From NCBI GenBank assembly GCA_944382785.1, contig CALWNO010000022.1, forward strand, positions 1 to 43,083: 43,083 bases of DNA, written 5' to 3'. Source of the DNA: an uncultured Gemmiger sp. GTDB lineage: Bacteria; Bacillota; Clostridia; Oscillospirales; Ruminococcaceae. Shown one piece after another: positions 34,721-42,977 of the stretch (position 1 is the stretch's first letter; every line of letters begins with the position of its first letter). The translations under genes and the position numbers were made by a program. The notes under the pieces are model-generated. The model had not been told where the DNA came from. It saw only the letters and a list, made by a program, of their open reading frames with translations, and did not search any database.

Positions 34721-36124
34721 ATGAGGAGGAAAACAACCGGCTTTGTACTGGCACTGGCGGCAGGCGCCGCCCTGGTTTTGTCCGGCTGCGGTCCCATGAC
34801 GCCAAAAAAGCTGGCGGCCAAGGTGGAGAAGGCGGTGGAACAGACCCCCTACAGCCAGGCCGAACTGGACATGACCCTGGAGATGTCCCTGGCGGAGCCA
34901 ACCACCGGCATTGAGATGGATGTGGGGTTCCAGATCGGCGGGGAGATGCAGGTGAGCTACGACCCGTCCACGGTCTATGAAAACCTGGACTGCACCATCG
35001 AGATCATGGGTCTGCGGGTGCCCTCCTCCATGGAAGTCTACACCCTGCAGGAAGGGGACAAGCTGGCCACCTACACCAACACCGCGGGCAGCTGGACCCG
35101 GTCGGAATCCGACCCCGCCGCCCAGACCAGTGAGACCGCATCCATCGCCCTGTGGGATCTGCCCGCCGACCAGCTGACCATTGACGAGGAGGTCACCGAG
35201 CTGGACGGTACCCCCGCCTACTGCCTGACCGGCACGGTGAGCGGCCAGCAGCTGTCCCAGGCCATGGGGTTCCTGTTCAACAGCCTGGGGGATACCGGCG
35301 GCCTGCCGGACCAGGACATGCTGCTGGAGGACGCCCCCGCAGACATCGACTGGGACCAGGTATCCGCCCAGATGGTGGCCTATGTGGATTCCAATACCTA
35401 CCTGCCCCTGCGGGAGGAGATCACCCTCAGCGGCCTGGATGAGGCCATGGACCTGCCGCAGACGGAGGGCAGCGTCTCCCTCCAGATCAAGAACACCCGG
35501 ATGACGGTGACCTACACCTCCTATGAGCCGGTGTCCCCCTGCGTGCTGCCCGAAGGCGCCAAGGAGGCCGCCGCCCAGAACCAGCGGCTGCTGGAGGGCA
35601 ACCCGGACAACGGGGACGGCACCTACACCCTGCAGGAAAGCGGCTTTTATGTGGATATCCAGGCCCCGGAAGGCTACACCCTGGCGGGCACGAACTACGA
35701 CGAGGTGGATTTTTACAACGAGGAGCTGGACCGTACAGTCCGCTACCAGGTCTACATCACCGCGGATTCCAACGACCTGTGGTTCTGGCAGATGGTCTGT
35801 GATGAGGAGAGCCTGTATGCCGGGGAGGTCTTCACCAACGGCCGGATGGCATCCAAGTACCTGACCACGGACAATTTCACATACTGTGTGGACGGCTTCA
35901 CCTACCCGGGAGAAAACTATACCGCGGGCAACTACTATGCCTGGGCCAACCTGGACGATACCTTCTACGGCTGGGTGGTGGTCACCATCTATGACGGCGG
36001 CAAAAAACAGGATTCCGCCATCACCACCCCGGAGATCCAGGATCTGCTGGATCTGGCGACCCCCTACCAGCTGCCCGAAGCCCAGTCCCAGGTGGAGGAC
36101 CTGCTGAACAAACTGGAACTGTGA
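34721..36124 (+). CDS. Secreted lipoprotein of unknown function
   Basis: The 467-residue protein has a type II signal peptide: basic start MRRK, a hydrophobic core, and lipobox LVLSGC with Cys23. The mature part has an N-terminal domain (about 40-290; VGFQIGGEMQVSYDP, SMEVYTLQEGDKLATYTNT) similar in pattern to the LolA/LppX-like beta-domains of Clostridia lipoproteins. A second beta-rich, Tyr-rich domain spans about 300-450. It is acidic, as many exported proteins are. AGGGAGGAGG precedes the ATG. It has its own promoter and terminator and follows the sigma/anti-sigma pair by 165 nt, so membership of that regulon is possible. Confidence 0.85.
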   Translation: MRRKTTGFVLALAAGAALVLSGCGPMTPKKLAAKVEKAVEQTPYSQAELDMTLEMSLAEPTTGIEMDVGFQIGGEMQVSYDPSTVYENLDCTIEIMGLRVPSSMEVYTLQEGDKLATYTNTAGSWTRSESDPAAQTSETASIALWDLPADQLTIDEEVTELDGTPAYCLTGTVSGQQLSQAMGFLFNSLGDTGGLPDQDMLLEDAPADIDWDQVSAQMVAYVDSNTYLPLREEITLSGLDEAMDLPQTEGSVSLQIKNTRMTVTYTSYEPVSPCVLPEGAKEAAAQNQRLLEGNPDNGDGTYTLQESGFYVDIQAPEGYTLAGTNYDEVDFYNEELDRTVRYQVYITADSNDLWFWQMVCDEESLYAGEVFTNGRMASKYLTTDNFTYCVDGFTYPGENYTAGNYYAWANLDDTFYGWVVVTIYDGGKKQDSAITTPEIQDLLDLATPYQLPEAQSQVEDLLNKLEL

Positions 36125-36150
36125 TCCCTGCCCGGCGCATGACCGCAAAC

Positions 36151-36189
36151 AAAGGCCGCAGGCTCGTACATGAGCCTGCGGCCTTTTTT
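36151..36189 (+). terminator. Intrinsic terminator, bidirectional-looking
   Basis: AAAGGCCGCAGGCTC pairs with GAGCCTGCGGCCTTT around a 6-nt loop and is followed by a long T-run. It separates the lipoprotein gene (+) from the convergent DraG-HD gene (-). Confidence 0.92.
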
Positions 36190-36219
36190 TACCTTTGTCT
36201 GCCCCGCCCGGGCGCCGTA

Positions 36220-38112
36220 TCAGAAGTACAGGTGCCGGACAGGAATATCGCATTCCCGGAGCAGGGCTTCCACCCGGCTGCAGCTGCAGCCCTCCTCCGC
36301 CCAGCGGGCCAGGTTTTCCGGCAGCGTGTGTCCGGGGTCCAGGTGCATGCGCAGTCTCCCTGCCTGATCCCCGTCCAGTTCGTAGCGGGTCTTTTCCTCC
36401 ACCCCGATATCCAGGCTGTACTTTACCACCGAGCGGTGCTGGTCGTAGAACACCGAGAGGGCAAAGGGCTTGTCCTGGGAGAGAGGGATCACCTTGCAGA
36501 ACAGCTTCCGGTCGGGGAAGTACCGGTCATCCTCCAGGATGGCCCGGGCCATGAGGTATTTCACCAACCGCCGCCGGTCCCGGTCGGTCACCCGGTCCAG
36601 GCGGTACAGGTTGCTGTTGTGGGCAAGGTCCGCCATCTTCACCCGCCGGGCGATGGGATTTGCCCGCAGCCGCTCCACATATTCCAGGTAGTTGGCATGG
36701 GGGTCCCGGGTCAGGAGCTGCAGCGCCTTCAGCACCGGTTCCGGGAATCCCGCCTGCCGCAGCTCTTCCACCGTGCAGGCGGTGTCCTCCAGCACATCAT
36801 GGAGCAGGGCGGTACAGACCTCCGCCTCCGTCTCCATCTGTTCGGCCAGGTGGAGGGGGTGGATGATATAGGGCAGCCCGCTCTTGTCCTTCTGGTGTTT
36901 GTGGGCGGCACAGCAGATCTGCAGCGCCTTTTTGGTCATGGGGGTGTAGAACAGTCCCACCGGACGCAGGGGCTTTACAGGTTCCGGCCGGGGAGGTTCT
37001 GGCTCCGTGCGGGGCTTTTCTGCGGGGACAGCGGGGCCTTCCACCGCCTCAAAGAGCTGGTCGGCCATCTTCTCAATGACATCCCGCAGCTCCAGATCCT
37101 CCAGGTCAAAGGCGGATTCCACCGCCTCCCTGCCCAGCCAGGCCCCCAGGATGTTGCCGCAGATGGCCCCGGTGGAGTCGCTGTCCCCCTTGTGGTTGAC
37201 GGCGGCCCGGATGGCGGCGGCAAAGTCATCCTGGTACCGCACGGCGCAGAACACCGCAATGGCCAGGGCTTCCTCCGCCACCCAGCCCTCGCCCAGGGCG
37301 TGGATGCCGTCCAGATCAGAGACCGAGGGCGTGAGGGCCATCTGTATGGCCCGCTCCACCAGATTGTGGGCAACCTGATCTCCCGGGAAACCAACGCCGC
37401 ACAGCTTCTCCAGGCGGCAGTCTTTGGGGCGCTCCATCTGTACCAGCTCCAGGATGATCTGGGCCAGCATGCTGGAACTGGCCCAGGCCAGTTCGTGTCC
37501 GTGGGTCAAAGCGGCGTCCATCCATGCCATCCTGTGGGCGCCGATGAATTCGTCTCCCCCGGAGTGGTCAGGGTCATAGTGGACCGCCAGGCCAAAGGGC
37601 GCCGCCCGCATGACGGTGCCGCAGCCCTTGCTGTTGTTCACCGGCTCCTTCGGCGTGCCGCCGTTGGGACTGTGGCGGATGGCATTCAGGCAGCTCATGC
37701 CCGGGGCCCGTCGGGCGTGCATGCGGGGGTCCCGGTACACCCACATTTTCGGATGCTCCGGGTCATCCATCCGGTCCGTCTCTCCCTGGGTGCCCAGCCA
37801 TTCCCGGTAGGCCTCCCACACGTTCTCCCGCAGCGTGCCTCCCTGCTGTTTCGTGTAAACGATGGCGTTGGCGGCAAAGAGGGTCATCTGGGTGTCGTCG
37901 GAGATGCGGGCCGGGTGCCCCGCCTGTGCCAGGGTCCGGATGCCCTCGGGGCCGTACTTGGCCCGGATGCTGCTCTCCCCCATGAATTCCACCGGGTAGC
38001 CCAGGGCATCCCCCACCGCGCCGCCCAGAAGGCAGCCAATATACCGGCTGCGCTTGGCCTGGCGGGCGGTCTCCGCCTGGGCAGGACGGGTCTGATCCTT
38101 GTTCTGGTCCAT
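36220..38112 (-). CDS. ADP-ribosylglycohydrolase fused to a SpoT-like HD domain
   Basis: In this 630-residue fusion, residues about 22-370 are an ADP-ribosylglycohydrolase (DraG/ARH family): GCLLGGAVGDALGYPVEF, the metal-binding ISDDTQ (D72, D73) and GDSDSTGAICGN. This part removes ADP-ribose from proteins or nucleic acids. After a Pro/Glu linker (about 372-392), residues about 400-500 form an HD hydrolase: HKHQKDKSGLPYIIHPLHLA and LLHDVLEDT, as in the (p)ppGpp hydrolase half of SpoT. A further 120 residues are unassigned. The start has AAAGGAG 5 nt upstream; the reading frame is open further upstream without a ribosome binding site. The promoter is at 38225-38253. Confidence 0.88.
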   Translation of the reverse strand: MDQNKDQTRPAQAETARQAKRSRYIGCLLGGAVGDALGYPVEFMGESSIRAKYGPEGIRTLAQAGHPARISDDTQMTLFAANAIVYTKQQGGTLRENVWEAYREWLGTQGETDRMDDPEHPKMWVYRDPRMHARRAPGMSCLNAIRHSPNGGTPKEPVNNSKGCGTVMRAAPFGLAVHYDPDHSGGDEFIGAHRMAWMDAALTHGHELAWASSSMLAQIILELVQMERPKDCRLEKLCGVGFPGDQVAHNLVERAIQMALTPSVSDLDGIHALGEGWVAEEALAIAVFCAVRYQDDFAAAIRAAVNHKGDSDSTGAICGNILGAWLGREAVESAFDLEDLELRDVIEKMADQLFEAVEGPAVPAEKPRTEPEPPRPEPVKPLRPVGLFYTPMTKKALQICCAAHKHQKDKSGLPYIIHPLHLAEQMETEAEVCTALLHDVLEDTACTVEELRQAGFPEPVLKALQLLTRDPHANYLEYVERLRANPIARRVKMADLAHNSNLYRLDRVTDRDRRRLVKYLMARAILEDDRYFPDRKLFCKVIPLSQDKPFALSVFYDQHRSVVKYSLDIGVEEKTRYELDGDQAGRLRMHLDPGHTLPENLARWAEEGCSCSRVEALLRECDIPVRHLYF

Positions 38113-38224
38113 CTTGTCTCCTTTCTTGCGGCCGCTGGGAAATGGGGTTTCCCCGCGGCAAGGTGCTGCGGCAGGGCGGGTCTGCCCTGGCCACGGATTG
38201 ATGATACAGATTCTTTTTACCAAC

Positions 38225-38253
38225 AGTATACCGGGTCTCCTCCCGCCCGTCAA
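38225..38253 (-). promoter_or_regulatory. Promoter of the DraG-HD gene
   Basis: On the - strand, TTGACG (38248-38253), 17 nt and TATACT (38225-38230) form a near-consensus sigma-A promoter with a leader of about 105 nt. Confidence 0.75.
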
Positions 38254-38273
38254 CGGAGAGCGGAGCAGCACAA

Positions 38274-38300
38274 AGGGCCCGGACGGAATGTCCGGGCCCT
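38274..38300 (-). terminator. Terminator of the degV-like gene
   Basis: AGGGCCCGGAC and GTCCGGGCCCT form an 11-bp stem with a 5-nt loop; on the - strand TTTGTG follows. The short T-run makes it moderately strong. Confidence 0.7.
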
Positions 38301-38332
38301 CCTGCTTGCTTATGGAACGGGGCGGGGGTCTG

Positions 38333-39202
38333 TTACCGTTTGCTGCCCACCCAGAACAGAGCCACGGTGCCGGGGCCGCTGTGGGCACCGATGACCGGGC
38401 CGATGTCCCCGATGTGCAGGTCCTTCACCCCCAGGGCCCGCAGCTTGTCCGCCACGTAGTCGCAGTCGGCGCGGCAGTCGCCGTGGCTCAGGAATACCGT
38501 GCCACCGGTCACATCCAGGGCGGTGGCCTGGTAATGCTTGACCAGAGCGTCCAGGCTGGCGCGGCGGCCGCGGACCTTCTCCATGGGGATCAGGTGACCT
38601 TCATCGTCCACGTGCAGCACCGGCTTGATGCCCAGCAAGGTGCCCGCCACGGCGGCGGCGCCGCTGCACCGGCCGCCCCGCTTGAGGAACATCAGGTCGT
38701 CCACCGTGAACCAGGCGCAGACGGTGGGGGCCAGCTTGCGGGCGTAGTCCGCCACCTCGTCCAGAGAGGCGCCGCCCTGGGCGTACTTGCCCACCAGATA
38801 GCTGAACAGCCCTTCGCCCATGCTGGCCTGGAGGGAGTCCACGCATACGATGCGCCGGTCAGGGAATTTTTCCAGCAGCTCCTGGGCAGCCAGGTTGGAC
38901 GCCTGGTAGGTGCCGGACAGCCCGCTGGAGAAAGCCAGATAGAGAATATCGGTGCCCTGTTCCAGCACCGGGGTGAAGGCATCCTCAAACTCGGCCAGGG
39001 TCACCTGGCTGGTGGTGGACATGCTGCCGTTGCGCAGCTTGTTGTAAAAGTCCGAAAGGGGCATTTCCCGACCATCGGGATAGTTGCGGTAGGTGGCGCC
39101 GTCCAGGGTGAAGGTCATGGGCAGCACCTGCAGCCCCGCCGCCTCGATGAGGGCGGGGGTCAGATCCCCGGTGGAGTCGGTAAAGATCACAAAATTTGCC
39201 AT
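38333..39202 (-). CDS. DegV-family fatty-acid-binding protein
   Basis: The 289-residue DegV-fold protein opens with FVIFTDSTGDLTPALIEAAG. It also shows TSQVTLAEFEDAF, the SSGLSGTYQ loop, VDSLQASMGEGL and LMFLKRGGRCSG. DegV/FakB proteins bind a fatty acid and present it to the kinase FakA. I see no FakA gene in the window. The start at 39202 (MANFVIF) has AAAGGAG 9 nt upstream; the frame is open further upstream but without a start signal. It has its own promoter and terminator. Confidence 0.95.
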   Translation of the reverse strand: MANFVIFTDSTGDLTPALIEAAGLQVLPMTFTLDGATYRNYPDGREMPLSDFYNKLRNGSMSTTSQVTLAEFEDAFTPVLEQGTDILYLAFSSGLSGTYQASNLAAQELLEKFPDRRIVCVDSLQASMGEGLFSYLVGKYAQGGASLDEVADYARKLAPTVCAWFTVDDLMFLKRGGRCSGAAAVAGTLLGIKPVLHVDDEGHLIPMEKVRGRRASLDALVKHYQATALDVTGGTVFLSHGDCRADCDYVADKLRALGVKDLHIGDIGPVIGAHSGPGTVALFWVGSKR

Positions 39203-39275
39203 AGTCAAACGCTCCTTTATCCATCTGCTCCGCCCCGCAGGAACTTCCGGCGGGACTGTTGTTTTCCTACTGCTT

Positions 39276-39281
39276 ACTATA
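39276..39281 (-). promoter_or_regulatory. -10 box of the degV-like gene
   Basis: TATAGT on the - strand lies 73 nt before the DegV start. The best -35 at 17 nt (TTTCAA) is weak. Confidence 0.4.
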
Positions 39282-39331
39282 CCACACATTTCCCCGGTTT
39301 GAAAAGGCCCGGGCAACACCCCCGGGGCAGC

Positions 39332-39356
39332 AAAAAAGGACGGGTGCACCCCGTCC
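39332..39356 (-). terminator. Terminator of the DMT-DUF5662-YbaK operon
   Basis: GGACGGG and CCCGTCC form the stem; on the - strand it is followed by TTTTTT (complement of 39332-39337). It begins 15 nt after the YbaK stop. Confidence 0.88.
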
Positions 39357-39371
39357 TCTGCCTTTTGTGTA

Positions 39372-39854
39372 TCAGCCTTGTTCCTGCCAGCCCTTGCCCA
39401 CGTTCACCCAGCCCGCAAACTCCTGGGCGGCCTGTTCCAGTTCCGGGATGGTCAGCCGCACGGCGCTGTGGTCGGTGCCCGCGGCGGGGTAGACGATATC
39501 GAACCGGCGCAGGCTCTCATCCAGGTAGACCGGCACCCCGGCCACATGGTCAAAGGGGCAGACCCCGCCCATGGGATGGCCCACCAGGGCGGGCAGCTGG
39601 TCGGGGGGGATCATCACCGCCTTGGTGCCGAACCGGGCCTTGTACAGGCTGTTGTTCACCCTGGCGTCCCCCGCCATGACCACCAGGATGGCGCCCTCCT
39701 TTGTGAGGAAGGCCATGGTCTTGGCGATGCGGGCTTCCTCGCACCCCAGGTCGGCGGCGGCCTGGGCCACCGTGCCGCTGCATTCCGACAGGTTCATGGC
39801 CCGGTCCCCCAGGCCGAACTGTTCCAGGTACTGCTGTACCTTCTCAAAAGACAT
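39372..39854 (-). CDS. YbaK/EbsC-family aminoacyl-tRNA deacylase
   Basis: The 160-residue protein has the YbaK/ProX pattern: KTMAFLTKEGAILVVMAGD with the conserved lysine in IAKTMAF, DARVNNSLYKARFGTK, and GHPMGGVCPFDH. Such proteins hydrolyse mischarged tRNA in trans; which amino acid is not predictable here. The length is normal. GGGGAGAG lies before the ATG. It is the last gene of a three-gene leftward operon and starts 16 nt after the DUF5662 gene. Confidence 0.93.
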   Translation of the reverse strand: MSFEKVQQYLEQFGLGDRAMNLSECSGTVAQAAADLGCEEARIAKTMAFLTKEGAILVVMAGDARVNNSLYKARFGTKAVMIPPDQLPALVGHPMGGVCPFDHVAGVPVYLDESLRRFDIVYPAAGTDHSAVRLTIPELEQAAQEFAGWVNVGKGWQEQG

Positions 39855-39870
39855 GATGCTCTCTCCCCTC

Positions 39871-40410
39871 TTACTTCGCCTTACCCAGCAGCTTTGTGCG
39901 CACGTAATGGAAACAGGCGTCCTCCCCCTGGTCTTTCAGGATGGTCAAAGCCGTTTCCAGCTGAGCCCGGCTGTCCGGGTGCATGACGTAATGGTCCTTG
40001 CTGCGGTCGTAGTACTCCCAGGCCGCGGCGTCGGTGTAGTTGTCCCCCATATAGTTGCGGCTGGCGGCGATCCGGTCGCAGATCATCTCGGCCACATACC
40101 GCTCGGGCATCCGCATCCCCGCCAGGGCGTGGTCTCCGCTGGGAGAATAGTCGATCCAGTATTCCAGGTGGTGTCTGTTCCGGCCCTTGTGGTGGAGCCA
40201 GGCGGCGCTGTACCCTTCCGCCTTGCGCTGGGCGTTGTTGGGGCTGCAGTTGCCCTGCCAGTACTTGGCCCCGGCCAGAAATTCTACCGGGGACAGCTTG
40301 CTCAGGTCATGGAGCAGCCCCTGGCGGTAGAGCCCGCACTTGAAGCAGTAGTGCAGGACCAGCATCTTGTGATGGTGGATGGTTTTATAGTGCTTGATAG
40401 GGTGCCACAC
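39871..40410 (-). CDS. DUF5662 protein (HD-like hydrolase of unknown substrate)
   Basis: The 179-residue DUF5662 protein has a histidine-rich start (HPIKHYKTIHHHKMLVLHY), then LLHDLSKLSPVEF (HD pair), HHKGRNRHHLEYW and a final DICDR-type helix (AEMICDRIAAS). The spacing of H, HD and HH suggests an HD-like metal site. No substrate is known to me. The start is GTG with AAAGGAGG 9 nt upstream. It lies between the DMT permease and YbaK, both co-directional. Confidence 0.9.
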   Translation of the reverse strand: MWHPIKHYKTIHHHKMLVLHYCFKCGLYRQGLLHDLSKLSPVEFLAGAKYWQGNCSPNNAQRKAEGYSAAWLHHKGRNRHHLEYWIDYSPSGDHALAGMRMPERYVAEMICDRIAASRNYMGDNYTDAAAWEYYDRSKDHYVMHPDSRAQLETALTILKDQGEDACFHYVRTKLLGKAK

Positions 40411-40455
40411 AGGCTGCCGCCTCCTTTGGTTGTGGTGGGTTGTTGCCGCCGGGGA

Positions 40456-41406
40456 TCAGGACCGGGGTGCCGGTTGGGCGGCGGGCTCCTCCGCGGGTTT
40501 GCGGCCGGGGAGCTGGGCCCCCACGATGGCCGCAAACATCAGGCAGCAGCCGGCGGTCTCCACCGGGGTGAGGGTCTGGTGCAGCACCACCCATCCGGCC
40601 AGGGCGCTGAATACGCTTTCCAGGCACATGGCCAGGCTGGCGATGGTGGGGTCCAGCTTTTTCTGGCCGATGATCTGCAGGGTGTAGCCCACCCCGCTGG
40701 ACAGAAAGCCGCAGTAGGCGATGGACACCGCCGCCCCGGTAAGCTGTTCCAGGGTGGGGGCCTCAAAAATAAACATGAAGATGGTGGAGAGCACCGCAGT
40801 CATCAGGAATTCCGCAAAGCTGAGCTGGACGCCGTCCAGCTTGGGGCCGAAGTGGTCCACCAGCAGGATCTGGAAGCTGAAGAGCAGGGCGCAAAGGAGC
40901 AGCTGCCATTCGCCGCCGGTGAGGGAGAGGGTATCCCGCCCGGCCATGCACAGCAGGTAGAGCCCGGCCACGCTGACGGCCACACAGGCCCACAGTTTGG
41001 CCCCGGGGCGGCGGCCTGCAAACAGGCCCAGGGCGGGAACGATCACCACATACAACGCGGTAAGGAACCCGGCCTTGGCAGTGCTGGTGGTGCCGATGCC
41101 CATCTGCTGGGCGGCGGAGGCTGCAAAGAGGGCGGTACCGCAGAACACCCCGCCCAGGATCAGGGTCTTGGGTTTGATCCAGAAGGGCAGGCGGGAGCCC
41201 TGACGGCGGCGGATGCCGTGGCGCACGAAGATCAGACCCAGCAGAAAAGCACAGGCCAGCCAGCTGCGGGCGGCCAGAAAGGTGTAGGCCCCCACATAGC
41301 CGCTGCCCACGCTCTGGGCCACAAAGGCAACGCCCCAGATCAGGGCGCCCAGGACCAGCAGCAGGGTATTGCGCAGCTGGGTACGGTCGAAGGTGGGATG
41401 GTGCAT
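40456..41406 (-). CDS. DMT-superfamily (EamA) permease
   Basis: The 316-residue membrane protein has ten predicted transmembrane segments in two EamA repeats (e.g. LRNTLLLVLGALIWGVAFVA, SFAEFLMTAVLSTIFMFIF). EamA proteins export amino acids, nucleosides or other small metabolites; the substrate is not predictable. The start at 41406 has AGGAGG 11 nt upstream. It is the first gene of the DMT-DUF5662-YbaK operon. The 34-bp tandem repeats of the large repeat element begin directly upstream, so its promoter must lie in or beyond them. Confidence 0.92.
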   Translation of the reverse strand: MHHPTFDRTQLRNTLLLVLGALIWGVAFVAQSVGSGYVGAYTFLAARSWLACAFLLGLIFVRHGIRRRQGSRLPFWIKPKTLILGGVFCGTALFAASAAQQMGIGTTSTAKAGFLTALYVVIVPALGLFAGRRPGAKLWACVAVSVAGLYLLCMAGRDTLSLTGGEWQLLLCALLFSFQILLVDHFGPKLDGVQLSFAEFLMTAVLSTIFMFIFEAPTLEQLTGAAVSIAYCGFLSSGVGYTLQIIGQKKLDPTIASLAMCLESVFSALAGWVVLHQTLTPVETAGCCLMFAAIVGAQLPGRKPAEEPAAQPAPRS

Positions 41407-41423
41407 GGAAAAGATTCCTCCTG

Positions 41424-41527
41424 TTTTTGGCAGACTTATACCTGCCAGAGTGGTTATTCTTTTTTGGCAGACGGGTGTCTGCCGGGGTAGTTCTTTTTTG
41501 GGCAGACGGCAGCCTGCCGGAGAGTCC
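41424..41527 (+). repeat. Three tandem ~34-36-bp repeats
   Basis: Units at 41424-41459, 41460-41493 and 41494-41527 share TTTTTTGGCAGAC, a short inverted CTGCC, and a purine-rich end (GGGGTAGTTC or similar). Each unit can form a small GGCAG/CTGCC hairpin. A fourth unit begins at 42978, and inverted relatives occur near 42112-42135. There are no spacers between units, so this is not a CRISPR array. Confidence 0.75.
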
Positions 41528-42140
41528 TTCCTTTTGTGACCAAAAGGAAGCGAAAAGTCCCGCCGTTCCGATGCGGCGGCCGCCGGCTGGGGCTGCGGCC
41601 CCAGACCCCAAGATGCGGCCACCTGACGACGGCCTTCTCACCGGTCTGGGGACCGGTGAGCAAGGAAAATGATTTAATACCATTTTCCGGTAACAACTGC
41701 TAGCGGAAGCCATCCGGCAAGGTTACACCTAACCCGGTTGCGCTCTACTGGTTTACCAGCTGCCTTTTGGCCACGTCATTAAAATCCATTCCTTGCTCAG
41801 GCCCCCCAGGGCCTGAGTAGGCCGTCGTCAGGTGGCCGCACTCCCCGGGTCCAGGGCCGCAGCCCTGGTCGGCGTCCACCGCCTCGAAACGGTGGCGGTT
41901 TGCCCCGCAGGGGCAAGCAACGCGCAGCGTTGTTTCCGAAATTGGTGGCCGCGTTCAGCGGCAATCTAGAGGTTGCTACCTAAATTTGCGGCGGCAAAAA
42001 GCGACAACTCTCCGGTAAGCACCCGCTTGCCGATAAAACAACAACACTACGGTGGCACTTTTTCGCTTCCTTTTCGGGCACGAAAAGGAAGGACCAAACG
42101 GCAAGCAACCGTCTGCCAAAAAGGAACAACTATCCCGCAG
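41495..42140. repeat. Large near-palindromic non-coding repeat element
   Basis: The left arm (41515-41635) and right arm (41819-42110) are inverted copies. A perfect 22-bp pair (41614-41635 with 41819-41840) flanks hairpins 41637-41660 and 41796-41817 and an inner 7-bp pair (41661-41667 with 41789-41795), giving a cloverleaf- or cruciform-like fold. Outside these, CCGGCTGGGGCTGCGGCCCC-type sequence and the CTTCCTTTT hairpins (41527-41550; 42066-42091) also mirror each other. No protein-like frame was found between 41407 and 42223. The left arm recurs at 42978-43083. Whether it is a MITE-like element, a structured RNA or a recombination product is open. Confidence 0.75.
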
Positions 42141-42182
42141 ACTGCCGTTACCCCGGCAGCCCACCGTCCCATCCGGGACGGC

Positions 42183-42210
42183 AAAAAAAGGAGCCGGCCC
42201 GGGGGCCGGC
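42183..42210 (-). terminator. Terminator of the C-terminal lipoprotein gene
   Basis: GCCGGCC (42193-42199) and GGCCGGC (42204-42210) form a GC stem; on the - strand TCC and seven Ts follow (complement of 42183-42189). It starts 14 nt after the stop codon. Confidence 0.9.
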
Positions 42211-42223
42211 CGCTTTGCCGTGA

Positions 42224-42832
42224 TCAGGATTCGTCGTTTTCGACGGTGGTCATCTCCTCGCTGCCCACACCGGTGACGGTCATGCCGCCGGTAATGTAGT
42301 AGCTGCCGGAGTCATAGCTGATGTAGACCTTGTACATCTTGCCGGGGGTCAGGCCGGAGATGGTGGCGGTGGAGCAGTCGCCGCCGGTGGCAAAGTATAC
42401 GGTGGTACCCTGCACATAGCTGGTCTGGGTGCGGTCGTCGGACAGCTCCCAGATGGCGGCCTTGAACTCGTTGATGGTGGCGGAGTCGGTGGTGGCGTAG
42501 CCGGTGACGGTCACGCTGTCGCCGCCGGCCACAAAGTAGTCGGTGCTGCGGTTGGCAATGCCGTTGAAGGCGATGTACAGCGTGTCGCCGTGGACCTCGT
42601 TCACAAAGCGGCCGCCGGTCTCCATGCCCTCGGGGAAGGTGACGCTGCCGCCGGCCTCGGCCCTGGTTTCGGGGGCTTCGTCCTCGTCACCGGCGTTCTC
42701 ATCCCGGAAGCCCAGGACGGTGGCGGTGGTCAGAATGGCGTTGGACAGCATTTCCTTGGGGCTGCAGGCGGACAGGGTCAGGGCCATGACCCCGGCCAGA
42801 ACCAGGGCGCCCAGACGTTTTTTCAGGCTCAT
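42224..42832 (-). CDS. Small secreted lipoprotein
   Basis: The 202-residue protein has a lipoprotein signal peptide: KKR basic start, hydrophobic core and lipobox LTLSAC with Cys23. An acidic linker follows (about 45-60), then a single beta-sandwich-like domain (about 65-200) rich in Gly, Thr and Tyr (VHGDTLYIAFNG, GKMYKVYISYDSGSYYITGG). No family is recognised. The start has GGAGGG 8 nt upstream; the open frame extends further but lacks a start signal. A strong promoter and terminator frame the gene, so it is a single-gene unit. Confidence 0.85.
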   Translation of the reverse strand: MSLKKRLGALVLAGVMALTLSACSPKEMLSNAILTTATVLGFRDENAGDEDEAPETRAEAGGSVTFPEGMETGGRFVNEVHGDTLYIAFNGIANRSTDYFVAGGDSVTVTGYATTDSATINEFKAAIWELSDDRTQTSYVQGTTVYFATGGDCSTATISGLTPGKMYKVYISYDSGSYYITGGMTVTGVGSEEMTTVENDES

Positions 42833-42908
42833 ATCAGTACCCTCCAGGGGAAACTCAGATGGTGCGCGGTGGGCAGGATACACCCCCGCAGTTTGAAAAT
42901 CTCAGTTT

Positions 42909-42937
42909 ATTATACCCGATTTTGCCCGCTGGTACAA
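42909..42937 (-). promoter_or_regulatory. Promoter of the small lipoprotein gene
   Basis: On the - strand TTGTAC (42932-42937), a 17-nt spacer and a perfect TATAAT (42909-42914) lie about 77 nt before the start codon. Confidence 0.75.
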
Positions 42938-42977
42938 GGGGGCGGGGGGAAATTCACATGTAAACAGTGGTGGGAGC

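Noticed and set aside
36121-38394. 757-codon antisense frame over the DraG-HD gene
   Set aside because: Opposite a gene with clear catalytic motifs; Pro/Arg/Gly-rich and without a start signal.
39571-41490. 639-codon antisense frame over YbaK, DUF5662 and the DMT permease
   Set aside because: It crosses three recognisable genes on the other strand and shows no domain.
41424-41527. Possible CRISPR array
   Set aside because: Three diverged 34-36-bp units are directly adjacent with no spacers, and no cas genes are present.
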